Source: Lineus longissimus (lineage: Eukaryota > Nemertea > Pilidiophora > Heteronemertea > Lineidae). From it: DNA of 64,000 bases. The position numbers and the translations under genes are program-made. Positions 13,042-26,920 of the stretch are shown piece after piece (position 1 is the first letter of the stretch; every line of letters starts with the position of its first letter). The notes below the pieces were generated by a model. It was not told the origin of the DNA, made no database searches, and saw nothing but the letters and a program-made list of their open reading frames with translations. Location: the NCBI RefSeq assembly GCF_910592395.1, contig NC_088311.1, positions 23,158,646 to 23,222,645 of the forward strand, written 5' to 3'.

Positions 13042-16000
13042 ATGTCCTTCACCACAAGATCTGCCCGACAAAAGTTTCCCCATCCTTCGACTGTTGGAGT
13101 GAGACACAAGAAAGCTCTGAGGAAAAAACCTGCCTGGGATGTAAGTTGAGCATCAGGGTAGTTACTAGTTAGGCCTAGTAAGGGTCAACAAGGACTCAAA
13201 AGATATGGTTAGTTCCAAAACAGTGGGTGATTGTGATATTCCGTCATCTAGATCAATAATAACAGTAATATATTGGTAAAATAGGCATGGTGTTTCCAAT
13301 GTGTTAACTGGAAACAGATAATGCAATATTAATCAATGGAATTTATTTTAGGGCACAGTCAATAATTTGGAGGATTTCAAGTCCAGTCCGGAAGAAATAG
13401 TAAGTAGAATAAATACCCTTTCAAAAAACTTAACTAAGATTGCTTATGTGAGTATGACCCTTTACTTGAGTTTGACAGTAGATTGTAGCTGCTGACAACC
13501 TTGACTTCGAATAGTAGACATTTAGTTCTACTCACATATTACCTGTCATGCGGGCATGTTGATTTGGGCCTAAGCCTCTGTAACATATTACAAAAATCAT
13601 ACATGTAAGATGTATAACATTTTCTCCTCAGGCCAGAAGAAAAGAAGCTCATCGCTCGAAAAATTTAGAAAAAGTTAAAGGTGATTTGCAAGATCGAGTA
13701 ATGGCTAGAGGTAAATAGTGAAGTTGTTTCTTATCGATTTGAATTGTTGATCTCAGCCAAGAATTGAGCTGATTGATAAGTTACACTGTTAGGTTTATAA
13801 TAACAATACTGTGTACAACCAAAAACTCATACTTCGAGTTTTTGGTACAACGTATAGGGATTCAAAACTATAAACCTGCAAACTTTCTGCACTGCAGGCA
13901 GGTTTAAGGCCAAGGTACCACCTTACAACCCTCTCTTATTTCAGTCCTGAAGAACAGGGAGACGCGATCGCCAACACCTAATGAGAAACGTCAGCTCGCT
14001 ATCTTGAAGGAGGTGCTGCATGATAAAGGGGAGGTAGGAATCTGTATTTTCATTGCCCTTCTTCCTCTAATTTTAGTGTCAAACTGCAAACATGAGTTGA
14101 TAGCCCTTGCTCATTCATAATTGTTCTGTTTTTCTTTTCAGTTTGAAGACGTCCTGATGAAATCTGATAAAGCATTGGCCATGGTGCAGGATATGTTTGG
14201 TGATAACCCTGTGGTAAGTTGTCAAGGGTATACATCATGTAACATGATTTTCAGCTGGGAGGCCCATTCAGGCTCTGAACGCTTCTAGAATTAGCTACCC
14301 AGCTTCAGAGAGTCACAAGTGATGCACTCATTATTGCTGTCTCGTGTACTTGTCAGTTTGTCCATTTGAATGAAAATCATATATTCTTGAACCTGCAAGT
14401 TGCAAACTATGATCTGAAATTTAAAAACATTTGTTAGGAGTTTTTCTATCCTGTAGATTGCACCAGTATTTAGAATATAAACAAGTTAAAAAACATAATT
14501 CATGGGGTTTTTCTTTTGTTTCAGCGCTATACTGGATTTCCCAATGTCACTGTTGCTCCTGCTCAAGAGGACTCTGCCTTTGGCTACTACGATAATCTAC
14601 CCAGGAAACCAGAGTTGAACACTAGCCAACTGGAACAACTGAGTGAGAGTGTCATGGACAAAAATGCTTTAAACGAAGAAAAAGATCTTTTTTCAGAGAG
14701 TAAGTTTTCCTGTCAGTCTGAGTTTATCTAACGCAGACAAATACCTGAATCCCAAGTGTGTCTTTGAGTGATTATTTGGGCTGTGACTTCTCATCAACTT
14801 GAGAGTCTTGCATCAGCCTGTAAAAACACTCATCTGTTTGGACATCTAACCGCTATGGAAATCAAATATTTACTTTTGTAAGTAAGCTTTAAACACATGT
14901 TAGCACATTTTTTAGGTCTGCCCTCCGATGAAGAGTTGGGGTCGCTGAACTTTCAACCGAGGATGGACCTGAACCGATTCAGGGAGCTACTGGCAGCTGA
15001 ACAGCAACAGGCAGCAATGGCTGCACAAAGAACACCAACAAAATCTGACGGTACTTGTCTATTAAACATGCTGACTTGCATAGGGTCCTTGACCTACGTC
15101 ACTGAGGCTGGACCCTGCCTACTTCGATAGACTTCATATAGGCCCCCTGGTCCTTAAATTTGACATCGAAGCTGATGAGTCCCATCTGCCTAGAGCTGGT
15201 AAATGAAAGTTGAAAATTGGGAAACAAGTCATAAAAATCATAAGAATGAGCTGCCTAATTTTACCCAGATCATGTAGAATATTCACCTTTTATGCAATAT
15301 TAATGCCAAGTTTCAGAATTTGTTTTGAAATTCTAAGAAAATGCTAATGAAACCATTGTGTCCTTCCTCACTCAGCGATGCTACATTTAGACATGCACAC
15401 AGCAATCAATGACTCGCTGAAAGTCAGGAGGACCAAACATGTCGACAAAGAGAATGTGGAGAGTAATCAATCTAGTGGCAAGACACCCCCAGTCAAGCAG
15501 ATGAAAGACCTCAGAAAAGTAGGTCAAGCTACCAAAGATTTCTGGGCATAGTGATAGAGTCTGTTTCATTGTTGAGATGTTGTGGGTTCGGTTCTGGGCA
15601 GCTTCATACGAAGGACCACTAATGGTTGCAGTAGTACACTTGGAAGCTGCCACTCAACACCTTATAATCCTCTAGAAACTGGCATAAAATAATCCAAAAT
15701 TACTTGTAAACACGAGAAAGCGTTATAGAAAACATGTTGGTTGTCATCAAATCTAAAAAAGCTTGCGTGTTGAAGATGCCATGAGTCGTAAGCTTTTCTC
15801 ATCCAACCACAGTTGCCCTTACATGTACAACATGATTAACCAATCATGCATTCCTGAATAAAATCATCAGTCGTTACTTGTCATTGACTGCACTGTCATG
15901 TGTCTCTACATGTAACGCTGTATTTCAGGTGCTGGGGAATCTCGAGAATGAAATTGCCGAGTTCGAGCGACAGAGGGGCAAGGAGGTGCCAACGGCTGAT

Positions 16001-19000
16001 AAACAACATTCCAATACCTTCTCGGGCTATACGTTAGCCTTGGTGGACGCGGTCACACGTTTAACCCATTTCTTGCGAGAGGTAACAATCAATTCAGTTG
16101 TAATGTCCTTTAGCAGTCATAATATGTTGTTTGTTGGTGCACTTTGTTCCCGTGGATGGATAGTGCTTAGGATAACAGAAAACATTTGCAGTAAACTTGC
16201 AATGCATTATGAACTTGCATGATTTCATTAGGATTGTTTATCTCCAGAGTGAGCTTCGTCTACAGAGTGAGAAGACCCTGCGGGAACAACTTTCAGATGA
16301 GGTCAGCCATTTCAGACAGTTGATCGATGCACTTACATCTGTGAGTATTGCTACGAGTTCTTGTTTGGAAACAGCTGATGTGCCATGGTTCACTGATGGC
16401 GAAGTCTGTTGGTGCAGGATACAAAAACTGCCACGTAAATTAAGCCCAATTCCATTGACTTGATCACTAGTTAAAAGCTGTCTAAGCTTCTCCTTCTATG
16501 CTTTGCTGGAAGTGGCCCCAATAAGGATTGACGCGTATGACCAGGAATGATGAATCCAGGGCAATCATATCCAGTTCAATTCTGACTTAGAATGGAATTT
16601 TTTTTCATCTAATTCCTTTTTACTCCAGGAACTGATATCTTGCCGAGAAGATTTCTTCCAACTACATTCCGAGTTTGACATGTTCAAGAGAGCGAGTGCT
16701 GAACAAATCCAACAACTACAAGCCAGGGTGTTCGGGGAGAATTTTGTGCCCAAGCCTGTTGAGAGGCCACTACCTCCATCAAATGAAACTTATACAGCCA
16801 GGATGCGTGGTAAGTGGACTGTTCTACCCTCTGGTGCAGTGTTGGTCTTCATCCAAACCAGGGCATCTGCGAAGGCCTCTGGTTTTCTTTGTGAACCTAT
16901 CTAACTGTTGTCACTTGTGTTGGCTGATAGAACCACTTGTGAACGCAGTATCTTCTGAAGGTCTTGCCTTTACATAGATGGCCTACTTTCGCTACAGAAC
17001 CAATGAGATCACCCCATGATGAGCCCCCTCATCACGCTGCTCCTAACATCGCCACTGCCATCCCGGCCCATGTTCACAATGTTCAACCTGCAGTGATGTT
17101 ATCACCGCCAAGACAAAGGGACAGCAACAAACGTAAGCTTCTGATCTATTATTTGTGATGAGATGTACTCAAAGACATGAGCATGGCTGCCAAATAGGTG
17201 CAATGGCTTATTAGGCTTCATGCAATTTTGTTAATGATAATTCTGTGGTTAACTGCCCTGCAAATACCAAGGCTATGTTCCTTTAAACTTGACTGCCTTC
17301 TTTAGTATAGGTTCTCTCTTCCTCAACCTGTTTCCATAGTTGCACCACTTGGAAATGTCTCGAGTATATCCCCCAGTAGCCTCTTCTGAAGTATGTGCTC
17401 TATAATTTGATCAAATATATCACTTATTCATTTAGGTTCATCCTATTCATTAAGTCAGGCTTTAGTCTGCAGTTGCTGTCTGTATTTGGAAGCTAGTGGT
17501 GCCTCTTCAGCCATATTTCATGTATCTTTATGTCACTACTTCTTCAGATGCCAGAGAACTACCTGTTAGGGAAGAACCTGGCCCACAATTGGATGCCAAG
17601 CACACTGTGAATGTGACCAAACCAGTGTCACTGATACAGTCTGGCTCAGCGCCGGCGATGACGACTCATGGTCCAGGACGAACCTACGATATTGCCAGCC
17701 AGATTGCTGAGCTCAGTGCCGAACACAAACGAGCCCAAGCCAGGATGAAGCACCTTCAGGATCTTAACTCGGCCTTTGGTGTCAGCACCTCAGAGAGGTG
17801 AGGTTCTTTGATACGATACATGTAAACTCTCTCAAAGTCTGTTGCACCTGTGAAGACATATACCTTGAACACTGCACTGCAAAATATCTGTGTACAGTCC
17901 ATGAGGATCAAGTCAAAGCTAACTTGTTATAAATTTTCTGTTTTAGTCCAGAAAGTTCCAAACATTCCTCTGCCAAGGTAGACAGCCTCTCAACGAGGAA
18001 GGATCTGAAAAACGAAGAGCCAGAAATTACAGTAGGGGACACCCCTAGAAGTTGTGACACCTTGCAGAGCGTCGAGAGTCTGGTTAGCGACAAGGATGAC
18101 ATCCGGCGGCAGATTATGGAACTAAACAGACAACGCGAACGTGCTCAGAATATGATGGAAAAGATTGCAAGGCAGGAAGCTGATTTGATGCAGGTATGTC
18201 AGATGCCTTGGGATGAAATACTAATCTACTCATCTTATGTCGGTAAACAACACATCACCAGAACTCTATCCCCAACTGATAGTGATAGTATTGAAGTTCT
18301 CCAAGGAAGATGTTGACCATTCTACCAGAAAACATGATACTTAGCAAAATTGCATATAGCTTCAACTGTCACAATTTGTTTTTCACGCAGCCTCTTGAAG
18401 TGCATGTAACTGAGAAACAAGATGGTGTCTCCCCTGCCATTTCCCCTATACTTCAAGAAGGCAGCCTATCGGAAAACCAAGTAAGTCATCAGTTGCTTGT
18501 TCGTTCTACTCAAACTAATACAAAACCGGCCAAGGTCAAGTTTGTTTTTTATGTTGACTGTAATGAAAAGGTGTGACACAGCCACGACCTCCTGATTACA
18601 AGCCTGTCGTTGTAACTACATGTAGTATCTCACTTATCTTTTTAAGCAGTACACCTCTCAAATTTGTAAAGGGGCATCTTGGGTGTCATAATTTCTTTGT
18701 GACATCACTTGAAGTAAATGCTGATGTTAAGTTATTCTGACTGCAGTCTTCGTGTTCTCCGTTCGTCAAGCTCTGAGGCATTACGCAGCACAAACCCAAA
18801 TAGACCACAAAGCCGAATATGATGATGATTACAACCTTGTTGGATTCCAGCTGACAATGTCATCTCTTCGTTGCCTTTCAGTCCGTTGACTCCCAGTCTG
18901 ACAGTAAGAAAGCTAAGGGGATAATGATTGCGCTTCCCACAGTCGATCAGCAAGGGGACCATCAACCGGACAGCGTAGGAAACACAGACCAGGCTTACCC

Positions 19001-19019
19001 AGCTGATGATGAGTGGTGA
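13042..19019 (+). CDS. SPICE1: Spindle and centriole-associated protein 1
   Basis: SPICE1 is a centriole and spindle coiled-coil protein. In vertebrates it is needed for centriole duplication and bipolar spindles, working with CEP120 and CPAP. Sixteen exons: 13042-13140, 13352-13399, 13632-13710, 13945-14033, 14142-14213, 14525-14699, 14916-15050, 15376-15518, 15929-16081, 16248-16340, 16629-16809, 16998-17132, 17548-17797, 17947-18193, 18391-18480, 18882-19019. They give 2127 nt, 708 aa (human 855 aa) in continuous phase. Diagnostic blocks are MSF at the N-terminus, TGFPNVTVAP (residues 132-141), the SELRLQ...LIDALTS segment (332-362) and a PAVMLSPPRQ block (456-465). Predicted coiled coils lie at about 332-390 and 590-632. 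Start 13042 is chosen because MSF aligns with the vertebrate start. The C-terminus, ending DDEW, is shorter than the vertebrate one. I skipped a possible exon near 18747 because it stops in phase. Confidence 0.93.
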
Positions 19020-19854
19020 ATTCAAGCAGAACATTCCAACAATTCAAAGACATTCCATGACGTTTCTGAGGACTAGACATTGCGTGATGAATCCCAAGTA
19101 TCGTAGATCTGAATCCTGGTTCGGTTGCAGAGTGCTCTTGTGGTGATCCTCTGTGGTGACTGTTGCTGTTGTAAGACGATCCAATACCAGATCAGTAAAA
19201 AGTCATTTCAAGAAGCCACAAATTTATTGAAAAGTAGGTCCATATTAATGCACATTTTTGATTTGTCCATGACCAGAAATGGGAAGCCTGGGCTTCTCCC
19301 TGGGTTTGGAAAGATATTGGTGATGTCATGATGAATTTTAATGGAAGGGTTGAATTGTTGTAAATGTATTAGCTTTGAAAGAGTTTATATAATTTTGTAG
19401 TCCATAATTTATCTGGGGCTGGTTCCCAGTTAACCAAATGAGAATTAATTGGTGTTGGAATGAATGAGTTGCTTGCAATTCGAATTCACTTCAGGTTATA
19501 GCTATGATCAAAAACATATTGGCTCACTTTAAACTTTTGCTATGGTGTTTTCTTTCAATAACCAACCACTGAAGTATCACCCGAGTAAAAATAAAAAGCT
19601 AGGTATGTGTTCCCACAATCTTGTTGATAGTTAAAAGCATCTGAAGAAATGACCAAATTAAGGAGACAGTCTGTGTTCATTTAGATTCATTTGTTATGTT
19701 GATCCAATTCAAATGGAAAACAGCTTTCTTTTGTATGTTTTGTAATAAAATGAATTAAAGTAGATACATGTAAGTGGTGTTTTTTTTAGTTCTTTCCTTC
19801 ATTTCACAACAACAGCATGTCTACAAATCAGGGACAGTTAGGTTCAGGGCATGC
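19020..19854 (+). other. SPICE1 3' UTR region
   Basis: No coding exon is visible. The stretch is AT-rich and includes a canonical AATAAA at 19744-19749, about 725 nt past the SPICE1 stop. This fits a single long 3' UTR. Confidence 0.5.
19744..19749 (+). promoter_or_regulatory. Candidate polyadenylation signal of SPICE1
   Basis: AATAAA downstream of the SPICE1 stop, followed by a T-rich stretch around 19780. Another A-rich AATAAA near 19590 is an alternative. Confidence 0.5.
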
Positions 19855-20400
19855 AGAGGGATGTGATATTGAGTACAACACTTGGACCCAAGTAGAACAT
19901 GCTTGTTGCTTCATAAGCGCATTGAGACTGCAGCTCTACATGTAGCTATTTCAGAGTGTCCCGATTCTATCACTTCCTGTACCATACTTGGACCCAACAT
20001 TTAGGCTGTAACTCTGTATCCATTACAAAGGGTCCTGATGTAGTCCTCCTATATGTTTTGAGCACCATACTTGAACCAAAGTATACCATGCTTGTCTTGA
20101 TTGTCTTTTCTAGAGAGCAGATTGCAGCTCTTGTGTCCTTTGCCAAGGATATGATATTGAGATCCATACTTGGACCCAAGTATATGCTTGCTGCTTCATA
20201 AGCCCATTGAGACTGCAGCTGTATGCATTGCAAAGTGTCCTGATGCTGGCCAACTATGCCATGGACATGGGTATGGTTCTAACTACCATATTTGAAGTCA
20301 CGCACAATGCTTGATGTGACAGTTTTAAGAGCACATTGAGACTTCAGTTCTGTATCCACAACAAAGGGTCCGGATGCTGCCCTGCAGGGTTCGAGCACCA
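19855..20400. repeat. Degenerate tandem repeat, about 90-130 bp units
   Basis: The phrases catacttggacccaa, ttgagactgcagctctgta and caaagtgtcctgatgctg recur four to five times in the same order with indels. This marks an old, diverged tandem array. It lies just after the SPICE1 3' UTR, and no gene is associated. Confidence 0.7.
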
Positions 20401-20458
20401 AAACGTGACAAACAAACAACCACGAAATTTACATATCATATACATATATTATTAAATC

Positions 20459-20464
20459 TTTATT
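20459..20464 (-). promoter_or_regulatory. Possible distal polyadenylation signal, minus strand
   Basis: AATAAA on the minus strand in a strongly AT-rich context, about 6.4 kb beyond the MARCH stop codon. It could end a very long 3' UTR or be a chance hexamer. Confidence 0.2.
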
Positions 20465-20734
20465 TTTACATATATAAATTTTACACAATTTGGTTTATAA
20501 AATAGAGATTTTGCAACAGTCTATCATGCCAGACTCATCTGCCGGCACCCTCCCTTGGTAACCATATTTACCTGTGTTTACCTCAATGATACAAATCCTT
20601 CTAAAAACCCAAGACCAGGAAAGCCTAAAATTGAAGAAATGTGCACTAATTCTGTTTGCTGTCACTAAAGTAGATACAGGGTACATCACCTTTTTCCATG
20701 TCACTGGTCACTAGTCACGTGCTTCTCTGTTAAC

Positions 20735-20795
20735 TGACTTCAATAAACTTAAAACATGACATGACACGACCAGAGGGTGAAAACTGACATTGTGA
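20735..20795 (+). repeat. Dispersed repeat fragment
   Basis: The block acatgacatgacacg...gagggtgaa recurs at 31890-31945 as acatgatacggcctgagggtgaa in the same orientation, and both copies follow sequence related to cacttgtcac. Two related copies 11 kb apart suggest a dispersed repeat of unknown class. Confidence 0.5.
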
Positions 20796-22454
20796 GTCAT
20801 ACATAGCCCACTGTTTGGAAATGACTTGTTTGTTATTATGTCACGAATTACTATTGCTTCAACAAACAGTTGTTCTGGCAGGGTGCAGCTGACCCTGCCC
20901 TTTCTTAACTTTCTCTATTTGCCCTGGCCACTTCGGAGATCTCACAAGTGGCCAATGCAGTCCCATTTAAAGCGGGCCACCGCATCCTGCCTCTTTTAGG
21001 CCGTGCCCTTTTCTGCCCAGGGTTATGACAAGTAAAAAGTGACGCGATACATGTGAAAACTTAAACCCCAATAAGCCAAAGAATTAGTGTTACTAAAGTC
21101 CAAGACAGTGCACAAGATGCCTATTTTACAAGAGATTATAAAACATAATGCTTTGAGGAAATCAACCAATATTTTCTTCTCTCTGCTCATGGTTACAAAA
21201 ACGTAAAAGGACATACATTTTTCTGATAACCATAACAGGATGCACCTACATTCTCAACATCAGACTGGTAATAATTACAGCTAGGACAAATGCCTAATCT
21301 TCACGTTTAGCACATTATTTTAAAATTCCTAAAGCATTTTGAATGAGACTATTTACAAATAAAACAGAACAAGCACTGACTACATTTTATGCAAAAATAT
21401 TTGTAACAGTGACAAAAACGGTGGAAATCCACCAAAATGTACCTTCAAATGACATCAACTTACACAAAACATATATGTACATAATAGAAAGGTTGTGCAT
21501 CATTCATGATTCCCACTCACAACTTCCGAGGGTGAATTACAATCACTGTCACATGGAACTTCGATTTGTTCGACTACCACCACTATGAAATGCTTTGCAA
21601 GTTTCAGCTGCCTGATGACAAGTCTATGAGAATTTTCTCCAAATTTTTTAATAGATTGAAACATGGCCGGTTCCAAGAGAAGTTTTAAAAGGAGTCCTTG
21701 CCAGAATCCTGAATTTTTTAGTTCTACCTATTTAAAGGGGCAACTAGACATTTTTTCCAATAGCCATGTAAATATCATTGTACCCGATGTTTCCTCTATG
21801 GCCATACCAATTTGATTGTTGTTTAACTGATTTCCAGCTACCCGAAATGAAAATTTCGAATTCAACTTTTATTTCTACCAAAATGGTCTCTTTTGCCAGC
21901 AGTACTCTAGTCTTCAGATTGAAAGATTCATTTAAAACTTATGCTCATATTGGTATGATCTAACTTAAAATTTCAAAACCCGGCTTCATCAATAACAGAT
22001 GCAGTTGTAAATGACACTTAAACATTTAGACAAAAAAAGGAGGAAACCTTCTGTTTTCACAACCTATGGACAACAATATTTAAAAGAAAGGCCAAGCATG
22101 GACAAGGAAGTTTCAAACTACACACTTCAAAGTGAAACTAACCGAGGTTTGCACCAAGTGGGAAAAACCTCCTATGACCCGTCTCTGTTTTTAGAATGAA
22201 CACACCATGCTATATTGAAATCAACTATTAAGACCTCATAACTCCAGATTAATGAATACGTAATTAAAATCTACTCATTTTAAATGCTAAGAACTATCAA
22301 ATGTTGCAAAATTACTATATATCTACTACATGAACTATGAATTCGAACTATACATTCTCAGTGTGTTTACTGTACATGGACCCATCAATGAAGCATGTAC
22401 AATCATTCAAGGGAAAAGTCCTCATAAGCCCTGTATATGTACATGTAGTACAAA

Positions 22455-22640
22455 AGTAGGGAGCATTGGCTTGTGATCAGAAGGTTGTGGGTTTAAAGCC
22501 CAGCCACTGCCACTCTGTAATCTCAAGCAACTAAAATGACCAAGAGTAGCACAGTATGCACACTCCTTGGTTTCCACAGAGATGTTTCTGGATTAGACCA
22601 GGATATACATACAAAGCGTTTTGAGATTGTTACACAGAAC
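22455..22640 (+). mobile_element. tRNA-derived SINE-like element
   Basis: A tRNA-like head (agcattggcttgtgatcagaa, then a B-box-like ggttgtgggtttaaagccc) is followed by a body with cactgccactctgtaatctc and a tail ending caaagcgttttgagattg. The layout matches the copy at 6985-7145. It is non-coding. Confidence 0.65.
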
Positions 22641-25600
22641 AAAGTGCTGGGTTAGAACTTAATCTGTTGAGGTGCAGCGGCACAAAGGGCCTCACTTAGC
22701 AATATGGGCCTGTGCCTATCAGACATGCAACCAAATAGGCACACAAGGGACACAGATGGGACATCCCTATTTGTACGGGCTACATCCTTTTGAAATTGTG
22801 AAGCCCAATAAGAATGTGTATCATATTGTACATGCTTCAAAAATGGCCCTTAAAAAACCTGAGAGAACTTTCGGACACTCATGTTAACAGTATAAATATC
22901 AACATTCTTAATATCAATTACTCATTTATTGAATTAGTTATGAAGAACCACCCACTAGACCAGAGAGTGAGGGGTAAACATGATCACAAGGAAACCCGAT
23001 ACCACACGCAGAGTTCCCTCCCAAGGGCCTCTCCCAACGACTCAGACATCTGTCATTTTTTCAATCGTTCTGGCCAAAGGTACTCAGTTGAACTCAGGAA
23101 TGTGACCAGAACACATTAACCAAAAGATGGTGTTGCACAACATTAGATTTCCTTAGGGAAGGTCGAACCAATGCTGACGAAACGGCTCTTTCACTGTGTC
23201 ACTAGAGCCGGTCAGCTATGCCACTGGCTGCCCAGGTTTGTGTAACATTTCTATTTGTGATCACTCTTATACAGTTTGGTGACAAGAGGTCAGCAAAGTA
23301 CCTTTGGACAGATCTGTCTGAAAAACTCTTTACTTCTTGTCAAATCATATGTATGCATGATTTAAAAGCAACTTATAATGAAGACAGAAAATAAATGCTG
23401 AATATCGTATTTTTGTGAAGGAACTTATTCCCTTGGTATTATAGAACAAGTAAATATATATAAAATACATGTTAAATGCTGTTCTGCGCAGAATTTTGTT
23501 ATATTTTTTGTTGGCTACAAGAGGCAAATACTTCAGGTTTCGAACAGATCTACTAATTCAATGCAAACTCCAAGTATTATTTACAAATACCTCCAAAATG
23601 GTAACAGTATTGCCAACATCTCAAACGATGGATGTCCATAGACATCTTTGATGATAAAAGTTATAAGGTGCACATATAACATGCAAGATTCAAGAGCAAT
23701 GCACGGACAGAACCCACACACTTTATCACCGGTCATGAAAAACAGGATTCACAGAACTGAAAACAGATCTTGACAAAACATTGCAGGTGGTATAGGGTTG
23801 TTAATTGCATTGCCAACCCAACAATTTCCCAACATTGTATTTCTCATCACATCAGATACCAGCATTAAAATGAGTGGGTACTGTAGTGTATTGTATGTAT
23901 AAACTGAATACCGGCTCAAGTAAAGAACAAAAAGATAATTTTCAGTCTTCTGTGAGCTTTTGAGAAACATAGACCAATCGATCCGATTCATTTTGAAAAA
24001 CTTTTCAAGCTAAATCCTAACATTTTTAGAAGCCGTCGCTTCCTCATTCATCTTTGGCATGCTCTCAAATCTTCTTTTTCACTAGATTAATGTTTCCATT
24101 CATAAAGTTAATAATGCCCTTTTCCCAGATAATCAAATACATTTTCCCTAACTGACCTCGATTAAACTTCAGCAAGGATAATGACGTTATTCCAAAAGAT
24201 CGAACCCCGTGCAATAAGAAATTGTCATGCGTAATTTGTTCTGTAAACTCAACAAAGCAATGTTCTATATATGTGTCACTCTGACTGACGTGTGAAGCAT
24301 TTATACACATACACCCTTTTTATGAACCCTTCATCAACCTTATATATCTAATGCCCATTCTAGAAAGGATCCTTCCCAATTAACATTTTCTTCCAAGTTC
24401 TTTACTTTTCTTCACGTTTTATGACTAATATTACCACAAACTGACGTCAGAAGGTTTCATTTGGACTCTCAGTTATCAGCATAATACAAAACGCTAAATT
24501 CACGCAGACAAATGTACAAATTCAGCTGAGATGATCATCGCGTAAATACAAAATTGAAAGCACCACAATATAAGCAAGGACAGGCGACAGATTGCATCCA
24601 GCCGTCCCTACAGCACAGCTGGATCGTGATATGCAAGAAACAAGACGATTTTATAATTAGAATATTATATGAGTGCATATTTTTATACAGAAGAATCAGT
24701 ACCTTTGTTTTGGCACAAATTGTTTAGAGTACTGGTACTGTAAATTTCTACGCAAAAAAATTGCAAAACGAAACAAATTTGGTAATGCGCTGAAATAAAA
24801 ACTCCGAATATTATAATTTTTCACTACTTTTCGCCAATCACAAAAAAATAGGAGCAAACAGTTGTCAGTCTACGGTATACAGTGGAACCTTCCTTTTAGC
24901 AGACACCTCTCTAGGAAGGACACACAATCCTAAAACATTACTAAAATCTCAGAACCAAGTTTTTCAAATGGCAAGAACATTTATCATAATTTGTGTGTTT
25001 CCTAGTTAAACCACTATGCACCTATTAAATATGCTTCATTTGCACAACCATCGAACATCTTTGAGGTTCTATTTTTAACTTAACTCGGGTAATCTCAACT
25101 TTTCAAGCAATGGACATTTATTTTAATTAATATTATGCAATATATGAGATGATAAACTTTGACGTTGAGCGGTGTTGTGCTCTTGGATAACTAGATACTC
25201 CGTAAATACTAAATACCCAATCTATACTTGGTATAAACAGTAATCCATACACACAACACCCCGAAAATTCAATCACGCTTTAGTAGAAACGCAATTATCT
25301 ACACACAGGAGGCACAACCCAGAATTTGGATTGCATCAGTATTTTCAAAGCACATCAACGATAGTAGAGGAACTACTTCTAGTTAAAAACTGGGAAACCA
25401 GCCCAAAGTACATAAATCTAAATATACAATGTACAGCTGGACAGAAGATTTTTAAACATCATCAATATTCAAAAACATGAAAAATATCTGCAACCGATCG
25501 AGCTAATAAGTGCCATCTTAATTTTCTTAATGTTCACACAGCAACAGGCTTGAGGCAAAGCGATGCTATTTACATGTCTAGTACAGGAGGTTTCATTGAG

Positions 25601-25894
25601 ACCTTCTGATTATACACAACTAATGCAACTCCCAGATCGATACACTGGTTTAAAAATAAACAATGAAATAAGTTTATCATCCAGTCCTCCGACTAACCCT
25701 GGCAAAACCAATCAGGGCCATGGAAATTTCTGGCCTGGTTGTCCGGAACTGCAATTGCACTGGTACAATTATAAACTTCATCCAATAACATCTGGAGAAG
25801 ATAATACTACTTCATGTATCACTTAGTTTGAGCTGCCCAGAATTAGTGATGACATTTTATCTATTATTGAAATTTTATCTATTATTGTTTTACA

Positions 25895-25985
25895 GCAAAA
25901 TTATTGTATGCATTGAATGTTGTTTTTTTTAAAATTAAATGTAAAGCGCCTTTAAGTGTTTTACAAAAGGCGCTATATAAATTCT
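25895..25985 (+). mobile_element. SINE/LINE tail fragment
   Basis: The segment taaagcgcctttaagtg...aaggcgctatataaat contains a short inverted pair (gcgcctttaagtg / aaaggcgc) and ends in gcgctatataaat. That ending is common at 3' tails of invertebrate short retroelements. Only the tail is seen. Confidence 0.45.
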
Positions 25986-26742
25986 TTTGATAATAATTAA
26001 TAATGAAATTCCCCATATACAGAACCAGTGCATAAATGGTCATTGCATTAGTCCCACACAAAACATTTATTTACAGTCTGAGGTGTCCAAATGACATATA
26101 ATCAAGGAGTAGACAAACAAATCACCTCCTTGAATGACTCTCATTTTAGCACCACTTCAAATCTCGTCAATCCATATCAACCTCATGTGACCGACTCAAA
26201 CTGATTTCCTGCATATTTTCAAAGGTGAAGACGGGACAATTTTATGACCACTTCTGTAATTAAAGGACCAAACATACATGTATCATCCTTAGCAATGCTC
26301 TGTTGAGATTCTGTGATCATTTTTTTTCCAATCCCATCAATAATCAGTCTTATCGAGACAAAGTTCGATATTTTTTTGTTTTAGCAAGAAAAAGCAGATC
26401 AGTGTGCCACATGTGGTGCTACTGAGCCTCATTATCATATTCTGTCACAAAAGGGATGTCCATTATAGCCAAACAGGCCGACGGAAATTGGCCAGTTCCA
26501 GCCATTGTAGACCTAACCTATGCATCCAATAGGTGTCACATATCAACAGAACTTCATGAGCCCTACTGATTTCAAATGAAAACAAATTTCAACAACTGGA
26601 AAAATGTCGAAGGTCATTAAAATCTGACCAGTTCACGATGCTAGGCGCCATCTAGTGAGTTAATCTTGTGATGCTTAGCACATTCGATCACGTGACATCA
26701 TCATAAATTGAGCCACCGAAAAAAAATAATTTTTGAGCAGAT

Positions 26743-26748
26743 TTTATT
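26743..26748 (-). promoter_or_regulatory. Candidate proximal polyadenylation signal of the MARCH gene
   Basis: AATAAA on the minus strand about 175 nt past the MARCH stop codon at 26921. This is the nearest canonical hexamer. Confidence 0.35.
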
Positions 26749-26920
26749 TTGAGAAAAGAACAACACCAGTTGTTTTAAACACTTTAATTTTTAACGTTTC
26801 TATTTAGATGTGGAAGATGACGTTTCACACAAATGCATCTTGAAATATTTTGATTTTGGTTAAACGTTTTAGCACAGGGCACCAAAATGAAAATAACACA
26901 ATAAAAGATTCTTTAGACTA

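Larger units (their letters stand above)
20401..26920. other. Gene-free AT-rich region; possible long MARCH 3' UTR
   Basis: This 6.5-kb stretch holds no recognisable exon on either strand. The MARCH gene ends at 26921 on the minus strand, so some of it must be that gene's 3' UTR. Minus-strand AATAAA hexamers occur near the gene (26743-26748) and far away (20459-20464). Transposon-like copies are few (22455-22640, 25895-25985). That is compatible with, but does not prove, a 3' UTR several kilobases long. Confidence 0.4.

Noticed and set aside
18747-18881. Possible extra SPICE1 exon after ctgactgcag
   Set aside because: In the required phase it stops after nine codons. Joining 18480 directly to 18882 keeps frame to the natural stop.
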